From the NCBI GenBank assembly GCA_944389545.1, contig CALXMT010000022.1:1-43511 (forward strand): DNA of 43,511 nt, written 5' to 3'. Below the pieces are notes generated by a model. That model worked only from the letters and a program-made list of their open reading frames with translations, had not been told where the DNA came from and did no database searches. Made by a program: the position numbers and the translations under genes. Of this stretch, positions 33,093-42,113 are shown one piece after another. The stretch comes from an uncultured Kiritimatiellota bacterium. GTDB taxonomy: Bacteria > Verrucomicrobiota > Kiritimatiellia > RFP12 > DVOR01. The first letter of the stretch is position 1; every line of letters begins with the position of its first letter.

Positions 33093-35076
33093 GGCAGACT
33101 TCCCGGAAACGAGTGAGGGCCCAGGCGCGGATGGCGTCGGCGGGGAGCTGGCGCGCGGGGACGGCGGCAGGTGCGTGGCCGAGGTCGCGGAGTGCGGTGG
33201 CGGTGGGGCCGCCAAGGGCGAGGACGGGGACGTCTTTGGGCGCGGCGGAGGCGGCCCAGGCGCGTGCGGCGGAGGCGGAGGCCAGGAAGACGGCATCGTG
33301 CGGGGGCGGCTCGGTCTCGGGCAGGCCGACGGTGCGGTAAATGGGGAGGTCCTTGACCTTGGCGCCGCGGGCCTTGAGGGCTTGGGCGAGGTCGGGGCCG
33401 GCCTCCTCGCTGCGGACGCGGAGAATCTTGCAACCCGAGAGGTCCTGCGGCAGGGCGGCCAGGAGGCCCTTGGCGGAGAAGTCGCGCTCGGGCATCAACG
33501 TGTCGATGTGCAGATGGGCGAGTGCGGCGGCGGTGCCGGGGCCCGTGACGGCGAGGCGCTTGGGCAGGTATTGGATGGGGCTGACGAGCTGTTCCAACAG
33601 GAAGCGCGCGGCGGTGGGCGAGGTGACGACCAGGAGATTGTAACCCTTGCTAGGGCGGATCTTGACGGAGGCCGTGGGCTCGAAGCGGACGAGCGGGCGG
33701 ACGACCGGGATGCCGCCGAGGTCCAGGACCGCCTCGCGGGCCTTGTCGGCGACGCCGGCGGAACCGGTGATCCAGACGCGTTGGCCGGCCAGGGGGCCGT
33801 TTTCGGGCCAGGCATGCTTGGCGGCCTCGCCGACGAGGAGGAGGCCGGGGGCGTCGTTGGGCTGCGGGCGGAGGTCGGCGACGGTGCCGCGCCAGACGCG
33901 TTGGGCGGGGCCCCAGGCGTCGTAGACGATGGCGCAGGGGGTGTCCGGGGCGTAGCGGCGGGCGACGGCGTCGGCCATGCCCAGGGCCATGAACCAGACA
34001 TCGGTGGTCTCGTCGCCGGTGGCGCGGGGGGTGGAAACGGCGAAGCCGCGGCCGGCCTCGCGGCGGGTCAGGAGCATGCCGGTGGCGGCGGGCGCGGCGG
34101 CCAGGGCGGAGACGCCGGGCCAGACGCGGAAGGGGAGGCCGTCGGCGGCGAGGGCGTCGGTCTCCTCGGCCAAGCGGCCAAAGACACCGGGGTCGCCGCC
34201 CTTGAGGCGGACGACGCGTTGGCCGCGGCGGGCGCGTTCGCCCAGAAGCGCGGTGATTTCGGCCTGCGGCAGGGAGTGTGCGCCGCTGCGCTTGCCGACA
34301 TAGAGGCGTTCGCCGCGGGCGCCGTCGAGGAGCGAGGGGTCGAGGAGCGCGTCGTAGACGATGACGTCGGCGGCGCGGAGTTCGCGGAGGCCGGCGACGG
34401 TGCAGAGTCCGGCGTCGCCCACGCCCGCGCCCACGAAGCGGACGGCCTTGATGTAGAGGTTGCGCAGGGCACGGAGGCGCGGGTCGTCGCGACGGAAGGT
34501 CATGGCGAGCACGCCTTGGCCCGGGGGCGGGGGCAGGTCCTCCAAAGAGATGTATGCGCTGATGCGGTCGCGGAGGCCGAGACGGTGGAGCGCGGCGGCG
34601 GCCACGACGATGGCGTCGTAATCGCCGCGGTCGAGTTTGGCGAGGCGGTCGGGGATGGCGCCGCGGAGGGTGACGCGCTCGGCCTCGGGGAAGCGCTTGG
34701 CGCACCAGGCGTCGCGGCGGCCACTGCTCACACCGACGCGGCGGGGCTCGGCCACGCGGGTCACCAGACAGTCGCGCGGGTCCTCGCGCCAGGGCAACCA
34801 GAACCAATCGAGGCCTTCGGGGAGGCCTTCGGGGGGAAGGTCCTTGGCGGAGTGGATGGCGCAGTCGATGCGGCCCTCGAGGAGCGCTTGGTCGAGGTCA
34901 CGCGTGAAGAAGTCGCCGGGGCTGACGCGCAGGTCGGTGGCTTGGTCGCGGTCGCCGGGCGAGGAGAAGGGCACGACCTTGAAGTCGAGGCCGGTCTCGT
35001 CGCGGAGCTTGGCGAGGGCGTCGTTGGTCTGGAGGAGGGAGAGGGCGGAATCGCGCGTGCCGCAGGTCAGGGTCAT
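33085..35076 (-). CDS. Fused HemC-CobA-HemD: porphobilinogen deaminase, uroporphyrinogen-III methyltransferase and synthase
   Basis: 663 residues. 1-208: hydroxymethylbilane synthase (HemC) domains 1 and 2, with [17 protein letters not shown] (catalytic D79), SSGRRDAW (R120-R121) and [11 protein letters not shown]. The third domain with the dipyrromethane-cofactor cysteine is missing: the chain passes from LRALRNLY directly into 212-425, a SUMT/CobA domain ([28 protein letters not shown]). 430-663: HemD-like uroporphyrinogen-III synthase ([43 protein letters not shown]). Together these give precorrin-2 from porphobilinogen. AAGGAG precedes the ATG; the stop overlaps mnmE. Confidence 0.9.
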   Translation of the reverse strand: MTLTCGTRDSALSLLQTNDALAKLRDETGLDFKVVPFSSPGDRDQATDLRVSPGDFFTRDLDQALLEGRIDCAIHSAKDLPPEGLPEGLDWFWLPWREDPRDCLVTRVAEPRRVGVSSGRRDAWCAKRFPEAERVTLRGAIPDRLAKLDRGDYDAIVVAAAALHRLGLRDRISAYISLEDLPPPPGQGVLAMTFRRDDPRLRALRNLYIKAVRFVGAGVGDAGLCTVAGLRELRAADVIVYDALLDPSLLDGARGERLYVGKRSGAHSLPQAEITALLGERARRGQRVVRLKGGDPGVFGRLAEETDALAADGLPFRVWPGVSALAAAPAATGMLLTRREAGRGFAVSTPRATGDETTDVWFMALGMADAVARRYAPDTPCAIVYDAWGPAQRVWRGTVADLRPQPNDAPGLLLVGEAAKHAWPENGPLAGQRVWITGSAGVADKAREAVLDLGGIPVVRPLVRFEPTASVKIRPSKGYNLLVVTSPTAARFLLEQLVSPIQYLPKRLAVTGPGTAAALAHLHIDTLMPERDFSAKGLLAALPQDLSGCKILRVRSEEAGPDLAQALKARGAKVKDLPIYRTVGLPETEPPPHDAVFLASASAARAWAASAAPKDVPVLALGGPTATALRDLGHAPAAVPARQLPADAIRAWALTRFREVCHG

Positions 35077-35099
35077 GGTCGGCTCCTTGGGGCGCCCCG

Positions 35100-36392
35100 T
35101 CAGGGGAGGGCGTCGTAGGCTTGTTCGGCGGCGGCGAGGAGGGCATCCAGCGCGCCGGTGCGGCGGAGGTAGTCGCCGCGGAGGTCGTCCAGGTCGCGGA
35201 CGCCGTCGTCGCCGGCGATGTTGCGGGGCGCGCCGAGGTCATAGGCCGGAACGCCGCCCAGCCCGGCCGCGTCGAAACAGGGCTTCTCCACGGTCAACGC
35301 CGCGAGGAAACGGTCGGCCCCGCGCACGGCCTCGCGCCACGCGTCCAAGGGGCGGCAGTCCTCGCCTGCCAACGGCGTGCGGTGATAGAGCACGGTCATG
35401 GGCAGACCCATCGCGTGGGCCTTGGCGACGGCCGCGCGGCCCAGACGCCCCGTGCCGGCGATGACCACACGGCCCTTGGCGCCGTCGAGCGCGAGCTCCT
35501 CGACCTCGACGTTGGGGATGAGCGGGGCGACGGCGGCGCGGACGGCCTGCGCGCGGCGGAGCGCCTCGGCATAGGCATCCATCAGGTGACTGCACGCCCA
35601 GCCCTGTTCACGGGCCTCCTCGAAGGCATCGCGGACCTGCCCCACGATGTGGAACTCCCCGGCCATCTTGGCGCGCATCCCCGCGAGCACCATCGTCAGG
35701 TGGCGCATCGCGTCGGGGCCGACAAAAGCGCGGGCGCCGGGCAGGTGCAGGGCGTGTCCGGGCAGTCCGCTGGCGATGAGTTCGGGCGCGGCCCAGGCGA
35801 TCAGCTCGGTGCGGTTGCAGGTGCGCAGGAGGGCCCAGCCGTAGAGGCCGTTGAGGAAGGCGAAGCGCGCGGCCAGGGTCTCGATCGGCGGCAGGGCGGC
35901 GGCCTCCTCCACGCCCAGCACGTAGAGCACGCCGGGCGAGACGCGCGCCAGGCTGCGGGCCAACCCCTCGCGCACCTCCTTGGCCGTGCGGCAACTGCGT
36001 CCGTCGGTCGAGACGGCGAGGGTCAGCCCTTCCATGCGCAGGGTGGCCGGCACGATGAAGTCGCCCTCGGCCCAATTGCCGTCGGCGCAACAGCAGGCCA
36101 CGCCGCGGGCGCGGGCCGCGGCCAGGACGGCGCGATTGGTGTGCTTGTCATCGGTGCAGGCGAAGACCAGGCGGCACCCCGCCACGTCGTCCGGCACGAA
36201 ACAGCGCGTCACGCGCTCGATGGGCAGGCCGTCGAAGTCGGCCACCGCCTCGGGGCAGACCAGACGCACCGTGGCGCCGGCCTCCAGCAGGGCCTTGGCC
36301 TTGCGCAGGCCCACGCGGCCGCCGCCCACCACCAGGGCCGTCGCGCCCTCGATGAGCAGGTTTGCGGGGAAGGTCTTGCGCACGGGCCGCAT
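35100..36392 (-). CDS. Fused precorrin-2 dehydrogenase (SirC-like) and glutamyl-tRNA reductase (HemA)
   Basis: 430 residues. 1-150: CysG N-terminal/Met8-type NAD-dependent precorrin-2 dehydrogenase, with VVGGGRVGLRKAKALLEAG, ACTDDKHTN and AVSTDGRS. 153-430: glutamyl-tRNA reductase with the catalytic cysteine in TCNRTE (C192), GEFHIVGQVRDAF, a Rossmann NADPH site VVIAGTGRLGRAAVAKA and a C-terminal dimerisation segment. The reductase N-terminus is shortened. It makes glutamate-1-semialdehyde and oxidises precorrin-2 to sirohydrochlorin, the first and penultimate siroheme steps. ATG overlaps the bioD stop (TGATG) and follows GGAGGG at 6 nt. Confidence 0.9.
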   Translation of the reverse strand: MRPVRKTFPANLLIEGATALVVGGGRVGLRKAKALLEAGATVRLVCPEAVADFDGLPIERVTRCFVPDDVAGCRLVFACTDDKHTNRAVLAAARARGVACCCADGNWAEGDFIVPATLRMEGLTLAVSTDGRSCRTAKEVREGLARSLARVSPGVLYVLGVEEAAALPPIETLAARFAFLNGLYGWALLRTCNRTELIAWAAPELIASGLPGHALHLPGARAFVGPDAMRHLTMVLAGMRAKMAGEFHIVGQVRDAFEEAREQGWACSHLMDAYAEALRRAQAVRAAVAPLIPNVEVEELALDGAKGRVVIAGTGRLGRAAVAKAHAMGLPMTVLYHRTPLAGEDCRPLDAWREAVRGADRFLAALTVEKPCFDAAGLGGVPAYDLGAPRNIAGDDGVRDLDDLRGDYLRRTGALDALLAAAEQAYDALP

Positions 36393-37033
36393 CACACGCC
36401 CTCCAGGATGGGCATCTCCAGCCACGTCGCGCCCGGGAAGGTCTTGGCCGCCTCGGCACGCAGCAAACGCCGCGTGTCATCGTTGATCAGCGGGTCCTTG
36501 CGGCCCGGCCAGGCATTGTAGACAAGGGTTTCGACTTTTGCGCCGCGCCGCGCCAACGCCTCAAAGGAGAGCAACGCGTGGTTCACCGAGCCCAACGCCC
36601 CGTGCAACACAAAGATGAAGGGCCATCCCTGCGCGACCGCGAAATCGACCGTCAGCAAATCCTCGCGCAACGGCACCATCAGGCCGCCCGCGCCCTCCAC
36701 CAAGACGTCTTGATAGCGCGCGTCAAGAATCTCCGCGCACGCCGTCAGACGCGCCGGGTCGATCTCGGCCCCGGCCAGACGCGCGGCCAGGTCAGGCGAG
36801 CAGGGGTGCGGGAAGATATAGGGCGCCGTCAGCCCCTCCGCGTCCTCGGGCAACGGCCCCACGCCCATCATGGCCCGGTGGCGCGCGATGTCCTCGGAGC
36901 TTCCCACGTTGCCGGTCTGCGCCAACTTCAGCGTTGCCACACGCCGCCCGGCGTCCAGCCACGTCCGCGCCAACCATCCCGTCGCGATGCTCTTGCCCGC
37001 GTCCGTGTCCACGCCACTCACAAAATGAATCAT
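36392..37033 (-). CDS. bioD: Dethiobiotin synthetase BioD
   Basis: Forms the ureido ring of dethiobiotin from 7,8-diaminopelargonic acid, CO2 and ATP. 213 residues. P-loop GVDTDAGKS (7-15), substrate lysine region LKLAQTG, VEGAGGLMVPL, and VNHALLSFEALARRGAKV are typical. ATG 37033 follows AAAGGG at 6 nt; an ATG at 37057 adds eight residues. It heads an operon with the siroheme polyproteins and mnmE by overlapping or closely spaced starts. No other biotin gene is present, so the coupling looks like operon shuffling. Confidence 0.92.
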   Translation of the reverse strand: MIHFVSGVDTDAGKSIATGWLARTWLDAGRRVATLKLAQTGNVGSSEDIARHRAMMGVGPLPEDAEGLTAPYIFPHPCSPDLAARLAGAEIDPARLTACAEILDARYQDVLVEGAGGLMVPLREDLLTVDFAVAQGWPFIFVLHGALGSVNHALLSFEALARRGAKVETLVYNAWPGRKDPLINDDTRRLLRAEAAKTFPGATWLEMPILEGV

Positions 37034-37059
37034 GCCATGCCCTTTCTTACGAATCATGC

Positions 37060-37065
37060 ATTATA
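37060..37065 (-). promoter_or_regulatory. Extended -10 of the bioD-siroheme-mnmE operon
   Basis: Minus strand GCTGTGGTATAATGC: TATAAT with a TGG extension, almost identical in context to the tRNA-Leu promoter. The leader would be about 20 nt and contain AAAGGG. Confidence 0.7.
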
Positions 37066-37567
37066 CCACAGCGCTCCTCCCCCTGTTCATCTCTGGAGAA
37101 CGGAGAACGGAAAACGGAGCGCGCCCCTGCGGGGCGACAGGCGAAGCCGTTGTACAGAGCGGCGTCAGCCGTCGTTCTAGTCGTCTTATAGGTCCTATTG
37201 GTCCTACTGCGTCGTTCCTTGGCACGTCGCAGACGTGCCGGGGTGCAGGGAGAACTTCTCCCTGCCGGGGTGTGGGGCAGCGCCCCACATTCCAATCAGC
37301 CAATCCCCCCAATCAGCCAATCAGCTATTTTCCCTTGTGTCCTTTGTGGTTCTTTGTGTCCTTTGTGGTGAATTATTCTGGCAGTCCTGCGTGCGCTAGC
37401 ACGCCCTTAATCTGCCCAAAATCTGCGCAATCTGCGGTTCCCCCATTCTGGCAGTCCTTCTCTGTGTTCCTCTGTGAATCCCTCTGTGACCCTCTGTGGT
37501 CTAAACCTGCCGTGACGCGCTCATTCTCCCCGTGCTGCATTGGGGGACGGCGGAGGGGGCGTGGATA
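37066..37567. repeat. Repeat mosaic between bioD and the CxxCxxCC gene
   Basis: GGAGAAC heptads (37094-37120) and CGCCCCTGCGGGGCG (37122-37136); 9-bp array TATAGGTCC/TATTGGTCC (37187-37206); GGCACGTCGCAGACGTGCC (37219-37237); GGGGCAGCGCCCC palindrome; 8-bp array CAATCAGC (37293-37327); 9-bp CTTTGTGTC/CTTTGTGGT array (37335-37370); AATCTGCCCAAAATCTGCGC (37409-37430); CTCTGTG array (37460-37500). No gene is supported. Confidence 0.75.
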
Positions 37568-37570
37568 TGG

Positions 37571-37576
37571 TATAGT
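37571..37576 (+). promoter_or_regulatory. -10 box of the exbB-M60 operon
   Basis: TATGGTATAGTAATGG: TATAGT with a TGG extension. The predicted start at about 37583 falls at the ATG at 37584, so the first gene may be leaderless. Confidence 0.5.
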
Positions 37577-37583
37577 AATGGAT

Positions 37584-37916
37584 ATGGACACGCGGGCGGA
37601 TGGTTTTGTTTGCCGGCGGTGCGGGGCGTGTTGCCGCGTGCCGGGCGTGGTGCGTGTGGACGCCGAGGACGTGGACCGTCTGGCGGCGGCGCTGGGGATG
37701 ACGGTGGAGGCGTTCACGGAGCGCTTCACCGAGCTGGCGCCGGGGCGGACGGGCCTGATGTTGGCGGGCGACCCGGAGGGTCCGTGCATCTTTCTGGGCG
37801 GGGACAATCTGTGCCGGGTGCACGCGGCGCGGCCCAGGCAGTGCCGGGAGTATCCGGCGCGGTGGCGGAGCGCGGCGATCGAGGCGGTTTGCGAAGCGGA
37901 AAGGATTCAGGCATGA
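37584..37916 (+). CDS. CxxCxxCC-family (YkgJ-like) zinc/iron-chelating protein
   Basis: 110 residues. CRRCGACC at 10-17 (C10, C13, C16, C17), followed by PCIFLGGDNLCRVHAARPRQCREYP with three further cysteines, is the pattern of the PF03692 metal-cluster family. The ligand (zinc or an Fe-S cluster) and role are unsettled in the family. An ATG at 37578 is in frame. The stop overlaps the next gene's start (ATGA at 37913), so it is translationally coupled to the exbB-like gene. No signal peptide, therefore cytoplasmic. Confidence 0.85.
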   Translation: MDTRADGFVCRRCGACCRVPGVVRVDAEDVDRLAAALGMTVEAFTERFTELAPGRTGLMLAGDPEGPCIFLGGDNLCRVHAARPRQCREYPARWRSAAIEAVCEAERIQA

Positions 37917-38566
37917 GCTTGTTTTGGGACGGCGGCTTTCTCTTTTGGCTGACGGTGGCGTTGACGGTCGCCGCGGTCTTCGTCTTTTTGGACCGTCTGT
38001 TGCGCTTGCGGAAGATCGCGATTGACCCGCAGGACTTTCTGCAGGGCATCTTTACGGTGCTGGACAAGGGGCAGACGGACGAGGCGCTGGCCATCTGCGA
38101 TGAGACGCCGGGCCCCTTGGCGGCGCTGGTGGCGGAGGCGGTGACGCACCGCGACAGCGATGAGGAGCACCTGCGCGAGATTTTGGCGACCACGGCGCAC
38201 GCAGAGCTGTCGCGTCTGGAGCGGCGGACGATGTTGCTGTCGCTCTTTGCGCAGATTCTGCCGTTGATTGGGCTGATCGGGACCTTTGTGGGGGGCTATG
38301 CGGCGCTTTCGGCGATCGACGCGGCGGCGCCTCTGGTGCAACCGGGTGCGGCGGTGCGCGCGGCGGCGGGGGCGTTGGCCACGACGATCGCGGGCCTGGT
38401 GGGGGCGGCTTTCTGTTATGCGGGCCACTATGTGCTGGTGATGAAGACCGACGCGCTGAGTCTGCACATGGATACGTGCGTGGCGCTGACGTTGGACTAT
38501 CTGTCGCGGAACCCGGATCTCGGCGCAGACGTGCCGGAGGAGGCGGAAGATGTCGCCGCGGAGTGA
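37913..38566 (+). CDS. MotA/TolQ/ExbB-family proton channel protein
   Basis: 217 residues with three predicted membrane segments: FLFWLTVALTVAAVFVFL near the N-terminus, LSLFAQILPLIGLIGTFVGG, and AAAGALATTIAGLVGAAFCYAGHY. The LPLIGLIGTFVGG and ALATTIAGL segments hold the conserved threonines that line the ExbB/TolQ proton path. In the family it forms a pentamer around an ExbD dimer and couples proton motive force to a TonB- or TolA-like partner. The large cytoplasmic loop between the first two segments is helical. Start overlaps the preceding stop; exbD-like follows with a 17-nt overlap. Confidence 0.88.
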   Translation: MSLFWDGGFLFWLTVALTVAAVFVFLDRLLRLRKIAIDPQDFLQGIFTVLDKGQTDEALAICDETPGPLAALVAEAVTHRDSDEEHLREILATTAHAELSRLERRTMLLSLFAQILPLIGLIGTFVGGYAALSAIDAAAPLVQPGAAVRAAAGALATTIAGLVGAAFCYAGHYVLVMKTDALSLHMDTCVALTLDYLSRNPDLGADVPEEAEDVAAE

Positions 38567-39083
38567 GGAGTCGCCCTTCGTTTGGGAGCGGCACACCTTC
38601 GCGGGCAAGCGTTGGCCGCGGAACCGCGTGGTGCGGTCGTTCCTGTTGGTGGTGCCGTGGCTGAACCTGCTGGCGCTGGGCGTGTTGCTCTGGATGGTGG
38701 GCCAGGCGACGTTGGTGCAGCCGGGGCGGACGATGACCCTGGCGAAGGCGTCGTTGACCGAGGGTTTGCCGGCGACGTTGCCGACGGCGATGTTGCGCTA
38801 TGTGGAGTCGCCGGGCAGCGGCGGGACGACGGTCCTCTTCCTGGAAGAGGAGGGGCGCTTTTCGGCCGACCGCCCGGAGGAGCTGACGAAGTTGGCCGAG
38901 GCGCTCAACCAGACCTTGGCGCAGACGGAGAGCCGGTCGCTCAACCTGCTGATTGACGCGAACGTCTCGCACGGCGAGGTGATGCAGTGGCTGGAGCGTC
39001 TGCAGGCGTGCGACGTGAAGGTGGTGAACCTGGTGGCGATTCCCAGGGGGACGGAGGGGGATGTCCCGGCGGCTGAACATTGA
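38550..39083 (+). CDS. ExbD/TolR-like membrane protein with Asn at the proton-site position
   Basis: 177 residues. A cytoplasmic N-terminus, one membrane helix (VVPWLNLLALGVLLWMVGQ, about 34-52) and a periplasmic alpha/beta domain ending in SRSLNLLIDANVSHGEVMQWLERLQACDVKVVNLV, which matches the ExbD periplasmic fold. The ExbD motif TPxxDxxxxLL has Asp at the position here occupied by N39 (VVPWLNLLALG). That Asp carries protons in ExbD/TolR, so function may be altered. The gene overlaps its neighbours on both sides. Confidence 0.8.
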   Translation: MSPRSEESPFVWERHTFAGKRWPRNRVVRSFLLVVPWLNLLALGVLLWMVGQATLVQPGRTMTLAKASLTEGLPATLPTAMLRYVESPGSGGTTVLFLEEEGRFSADRPEELTKLAEALNQTLAQTESRSLNLLIDANVSHGEVMQWLERLQACDVKVVNLVAIPRGTEGDVPAAEH

Positions 39084-39813
39084 GCGGCGGCGCAAGCGCA
39101 TCCGCCACTATCGGGCGCAGCGTCGGCGGCGTTCGCCGGCGTGGCGCGCGTTGCTCTTTTGGTGGGCGCCGGCGTTGGTCTGCCTGTTGGCGGGCTTGGC
39201 GTTGGCGCAGACGGTGGCCCTCTTCTGGGGGCGGCCGGGCTTCCTGCTGGACGCGACGTGGACGCCGCCGGAGATGCGCGAGCCCGGCCTGGGGATGGTC
39301 TGGGCGACGGCGGACGAGGCTCAGGCGTTGCGACGCCGGCTGGGCAATGTGCGCCGCCGCGCCGGGGCGTTGCAAGACGCCGACATCGGCATTTCCTTCG
39401 CGCAGGAGGTGCCGGAGCCGGTGCGGTTGAACTTTGAGCCTTTGGGGCCACTCCCGCAGGCCTCCATCGCACAGGAAGCGCCGACGGCGGATTTGGCTTT
39501 GCCCCCCGCCGCCGAGAGCGTGGCGGTGGCGCCGCGGAAACCTTTCGGGCTGCGGACCACGGCCGAGGGCGCGTTGCGCGAGGTGGGCTATGTCTTTGAC
39601 TGGAAGCCGCCGGCGGGGCGCGGCTACGCGGATTTCTTGGTGACCCTGGGACCCGAGGGGCGGCCCGAGACCGTGGCGCGGCTGGCGCCCAAAGGCCCCG
39701 AGACGGCGGCGTTGCGCGGCTTGCGGCGGGCGCTTGAGGCCGGCCGCGGCGAGGGCCCCGCGCAGGGCATCGTGCGGGTGCGGTGGGAAACGGAAAGCGA
39801 GGCAACCCCATGA
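39061..39813 (+). CDS. TonB-like transducer with membrane anchor
   Basis: 250 residues. A very basic cytoplasmic N-terminus (RRRKRIRHYRAQRRRR), one membrane helix (RALLFWWAPALVCLLAGLALAQ, about 28-50), a linker rich in Pro and Ala, and a C-terminal module (DFLVTLGPEGRPETVARL..., RGLRRALEAGRGEGPAQGIVRVRW) with the pattern of a TonB C-terminal domain. Position after ExbB/ExbD-like genes supports a TonB- or TolA-like energy transducer role. The proline-rich spacer is short, so a long periplasmic reach is doubtful. It overlaps the previous gene, and its stop overlaps the M60 start (ATGA). Confidence 0.65.
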   Translation: MSRRLNIERRRKRIRHYRAQRRRRSPAWRALLFWWAPALVCLLAGLALAQTVALFWGRPGFLLDATWTPPEMREPGLGMVWATADEAQALRRRLGNVRRRAGALQDADIGISFAQEVPEPVRLNFEPLGPLPQASIAQEAPTADLALPPAAESVAVAPRKPFGLRTTAEGALREVGYVFDWKPPAGRGYADFLVTLGPEGRPETVARLAPKGPETAALRGLRRALEAGRGEGPAQGIVRVRWETESEATP

Positions 39814-42113
39814 CGAGACTGACCTTGACTTTGACGGCGATGGCGATGGCCGGCGTGGCCGGCGCGCAACTGACCTTCCGAAACGCGGAGCCGGTGGAGA
39901 CCGACTCCCAGGGGCACGTCATCGAGAAGCTGGATTACGACCGCAAGATCTCCGTGCAGGAGGGCGACCGCGTGCCCACCGCCGCGGAGTATCGCGCCGA
40001 ACTGAAAGAGCGCGAGCGCATGAAGAAGGTGGCGCAGGAGGTCGGCCCCTGGTTCGACGCCATCCAGCGCCTGGAGATCGACCAGAAGAAGGCCGAGGAA
40101 GAGCACGCCGATGACGGCGGCGGCGTGGCCGGCGATGGTGCGGAGGCGCCCCCCGGGCAGTCCGGCGCCGGGATGTTGGCCTACATCGAGGCCATCCGCC
40201 TCTTCAACACCGACACCTCCGAGGGCGGCAAGACCGCCAAAGAGGCCAAGCAACTCAAGGCCGCCCTCGAGGAACTGCTCTACCGCCGCGGCGGCGAGGT
40301 GCTCTGCGGCCCCGGTCACGGCGTGAGCCTCAAGTGGCCGCTGGAGTTGCTCCTGGTGCGCTACCAAAGCTGGAAGGCGCAGTCGCTGCCCATCGATGAA
40401 CTCTACGCCGCGAAGTCCGCCGACCTGTGGCCCGGCAAGGTGCCCGAGGACGCCGAGCGCGTCCGCAAAAAGGTGCGCCTCTATCCCGGCGAGGGCGGCT
40501 GGATCAGCACGGGCCTCTATGTCCCCCCGGGCGAGGTCATCACCATCGACTGCGGCAGCCTCACCGGCAATCTCACCGCCCAGATTGGTTGCCACACCGA
40601 CAACCTCCCGCCCAAAATCGTCCCCCTCGACGAGGACGGCAACCCCATGGACGACCCCTACGACCCGCAGCCCATCAACCTGATGAAGGTGAAGATGGGC
40701 TGGCAGCAGGTCACCGACAACCGTCCACTCTGGCGCTGGCCCCTCATGACCCGCTCCTTCCGCATTGAGAAGAAGCGCGAGGAGATCGGCCACGTGCTCG
40801 GCGGCGTGCTCTGGTTCAAGTGGAGCGGCGGCAAGCGCCCCATGGACGTCGAGGTCTCCGGCTGCGTGCAGATGCCGTGGTTCCGCCTCGGCATCGACAC
40901 CGACCAGGACTGGGTGGAGACCATCTCCAAGTATCCCGCGCCCTGGGCCGAGATTCAGACCAAGACCGTCATCCTCACCGTCCCCTCCGAGGACGTCCGC
41001 CACATCACGCGCATGGAGGCCCTCGCCCAATGGTGGGGCAAGGCCGCCGCCCTCATGCTCCGCCTCTCCGGCCACGGCCTGCCCACCGACTCCGAGGCCG
41101 CCAACTACCGCGGCGCCCGCCGCGAGTGGGGCGTCCTCAACAAAAAGCTCGTCCAGATGACGCCCGATGCGCCGCCGGACACCGAGGAGCTCGTCCGCGC
41201 CGCCACCGTCGCCAAGGCCGCCGAGCCCAAGCCCGCCCCGTCGGCCGACGGCTCCTCCCCCCACGACTACGGCATCGAGCCCGAGCCCATCGCGCAACAG
41301 CCCGTGCCGCAAGACCCGCGCGCCCCCCGCGCCCTCAAGAAGCCCTCCCGCGAGAACGAGCCCAAGTTCACCCCCATCCGCATCGTCGACGATACCCAGA
41401 TCAACCTTGGCGCCGGCCACTCCGGCTACCCCATTATGTGCCTCGACTGGGGCGGCGGCATGATGAACCTCGAGAGCCTGCAGAAGCACGGCTCCTGGGG
41501 CGCCCTCCACGAAATCGGCCACAACATGGACGACGGCGGCCGCGCCACCATCTTCTCCCTCCCCGGCGACACCGAAGTGGTCAACAACTTCTACTCCGCC
41601 TGCACCCTCAACATGCTCAACGGCACCCCCTTCCCCGCCATCCGCTCCTGGGCCTGGCCCACCGCCCTCGAGAAGCTCGAGAAGGGCACTCCCGACCTCT
41701 GGCAGAAGGCCTCCGTCGCCGAGCGCCTCGTCTTCTACATGACCCTCGCCCACGTCTTCGGCGTCGAGGGCGTCTACCACACCATCTACGGCAAGAACGA
41801 CAAACTCCCCTCCGAAGCCACCGGCGACCGTCTCTGCTGCGCCTGGAGTCGCGCCGTCAAGCGCGACCTCACGCCCTACTTCGAGATGTGGGGCCTCGGC
41901 CTCTCCAAGGCCACCTACACCTTCACCCAGGATTGGCCCCCGTGGCCCGCCAACGACGAAGACAAGCAAGCCATCCTCTCCATCGGCTCCGAAGCCTCCA
42001 ACTCCCGCTACGGCATCTCCCAAGAGGCCTACGCCAACCCCGAGGACGTCAAAACCCGCCGCCAGCTGAGAGTGCGACCCACGCTCAGGAAAAGTAAGGC
42101 CGATGACAAGTAA
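39810..42113 (+). CDS. Secreted M60-like zinc metallopeptidase
   Basis: 767 residues. Signal peptide MTRLTLTLTAMAMAGVAGA, so exported. A domain around 190-400 has the beta-sandwich look of the region that precedes M60 catalytic modules (GGWISTGLYVPPGEVITIDCGS). The gluzincin site HEIGH (H567, E568, H571) with E589 in GDTEVVNNF fits HEXXHX(17)E, as in mucin-targeting M60/enhancin peptidases. Substrate is inferred as host or dietary glycoprotein. It is last in the ExbB-ExbD-TonB-like operon, joined by an overlapping ATGA. A TTG-rich or other start is not needed. Confidence 0.85.
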   Translation: MTRLTLTLTAMAMAGVAGAQLTFRNAEPVETDSQGHVIEKLDYDRKISVQEGDRVPTAAEYRAELKERERMKKVAQEVGPWFDAIQRLEIDQKKAEEEHADDGGGVAGDGAEAPPGQSGAGMLAYIEAIRLFNTDTSEGGKTAKEAKQLKAALEELLYRRGGEVLCGPGHGVSLKWPLELLLVRYQSWKAQSLPIDELYAAKSADLWPGKVPEDAERVRKKVRLYPGEGGWISTGLYVPPGEVITIDCGSLTGNLTAQIGCHTDNLPPKIVPLDEDGNPMDDPYDPQPINLMKVKMGWQQVTDNRPLWRWPLMTRSFRIEKKREEIGHVLGGVLWFKWSGGKRPMDVEVSGCVQMPWFRLGIDTDQDWVETISKYPAPWAEIQTKTVILTVPSEDVRHITRMEALAQWWGKAAALMLRLSGHGLPTDSEAANYRGARREWGVLNKKLVQMTPDAPPDTEELVRAATVAKAAEPKPAPSADGSSPHDYGIEPEPIAQQPVPQDPRAPRALKKPSRENEPKFTPIRIVDDTQINLGAGHSGYPIMCLDWGGGMMNLESLQKHGSWGALHEIGHNMDDGGRATIFSLPGDTEVVNNFYSACTLNMLNGTPFPAIRSWAWPTALEKLEKGTPDLWQKASVAERLVFYMTLAHVFGVEGVYHTIYGKNDKLPSEATGDRLCCAWSRAVKRDLTPYFEMWGLGLSKATYTFTQDWPPWPANDEDKQAILSIGSEASNSRYGISQEAYANPEDVKTRRQLRVRPTLRKSKADDK

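Noticed and set aside
39624-42023. 799-codon open frame opposite the M60 gene
   Set aside because: Complement of a gene with a signal peptide and HEXXH site; the composition is typical of an antisense shadow.
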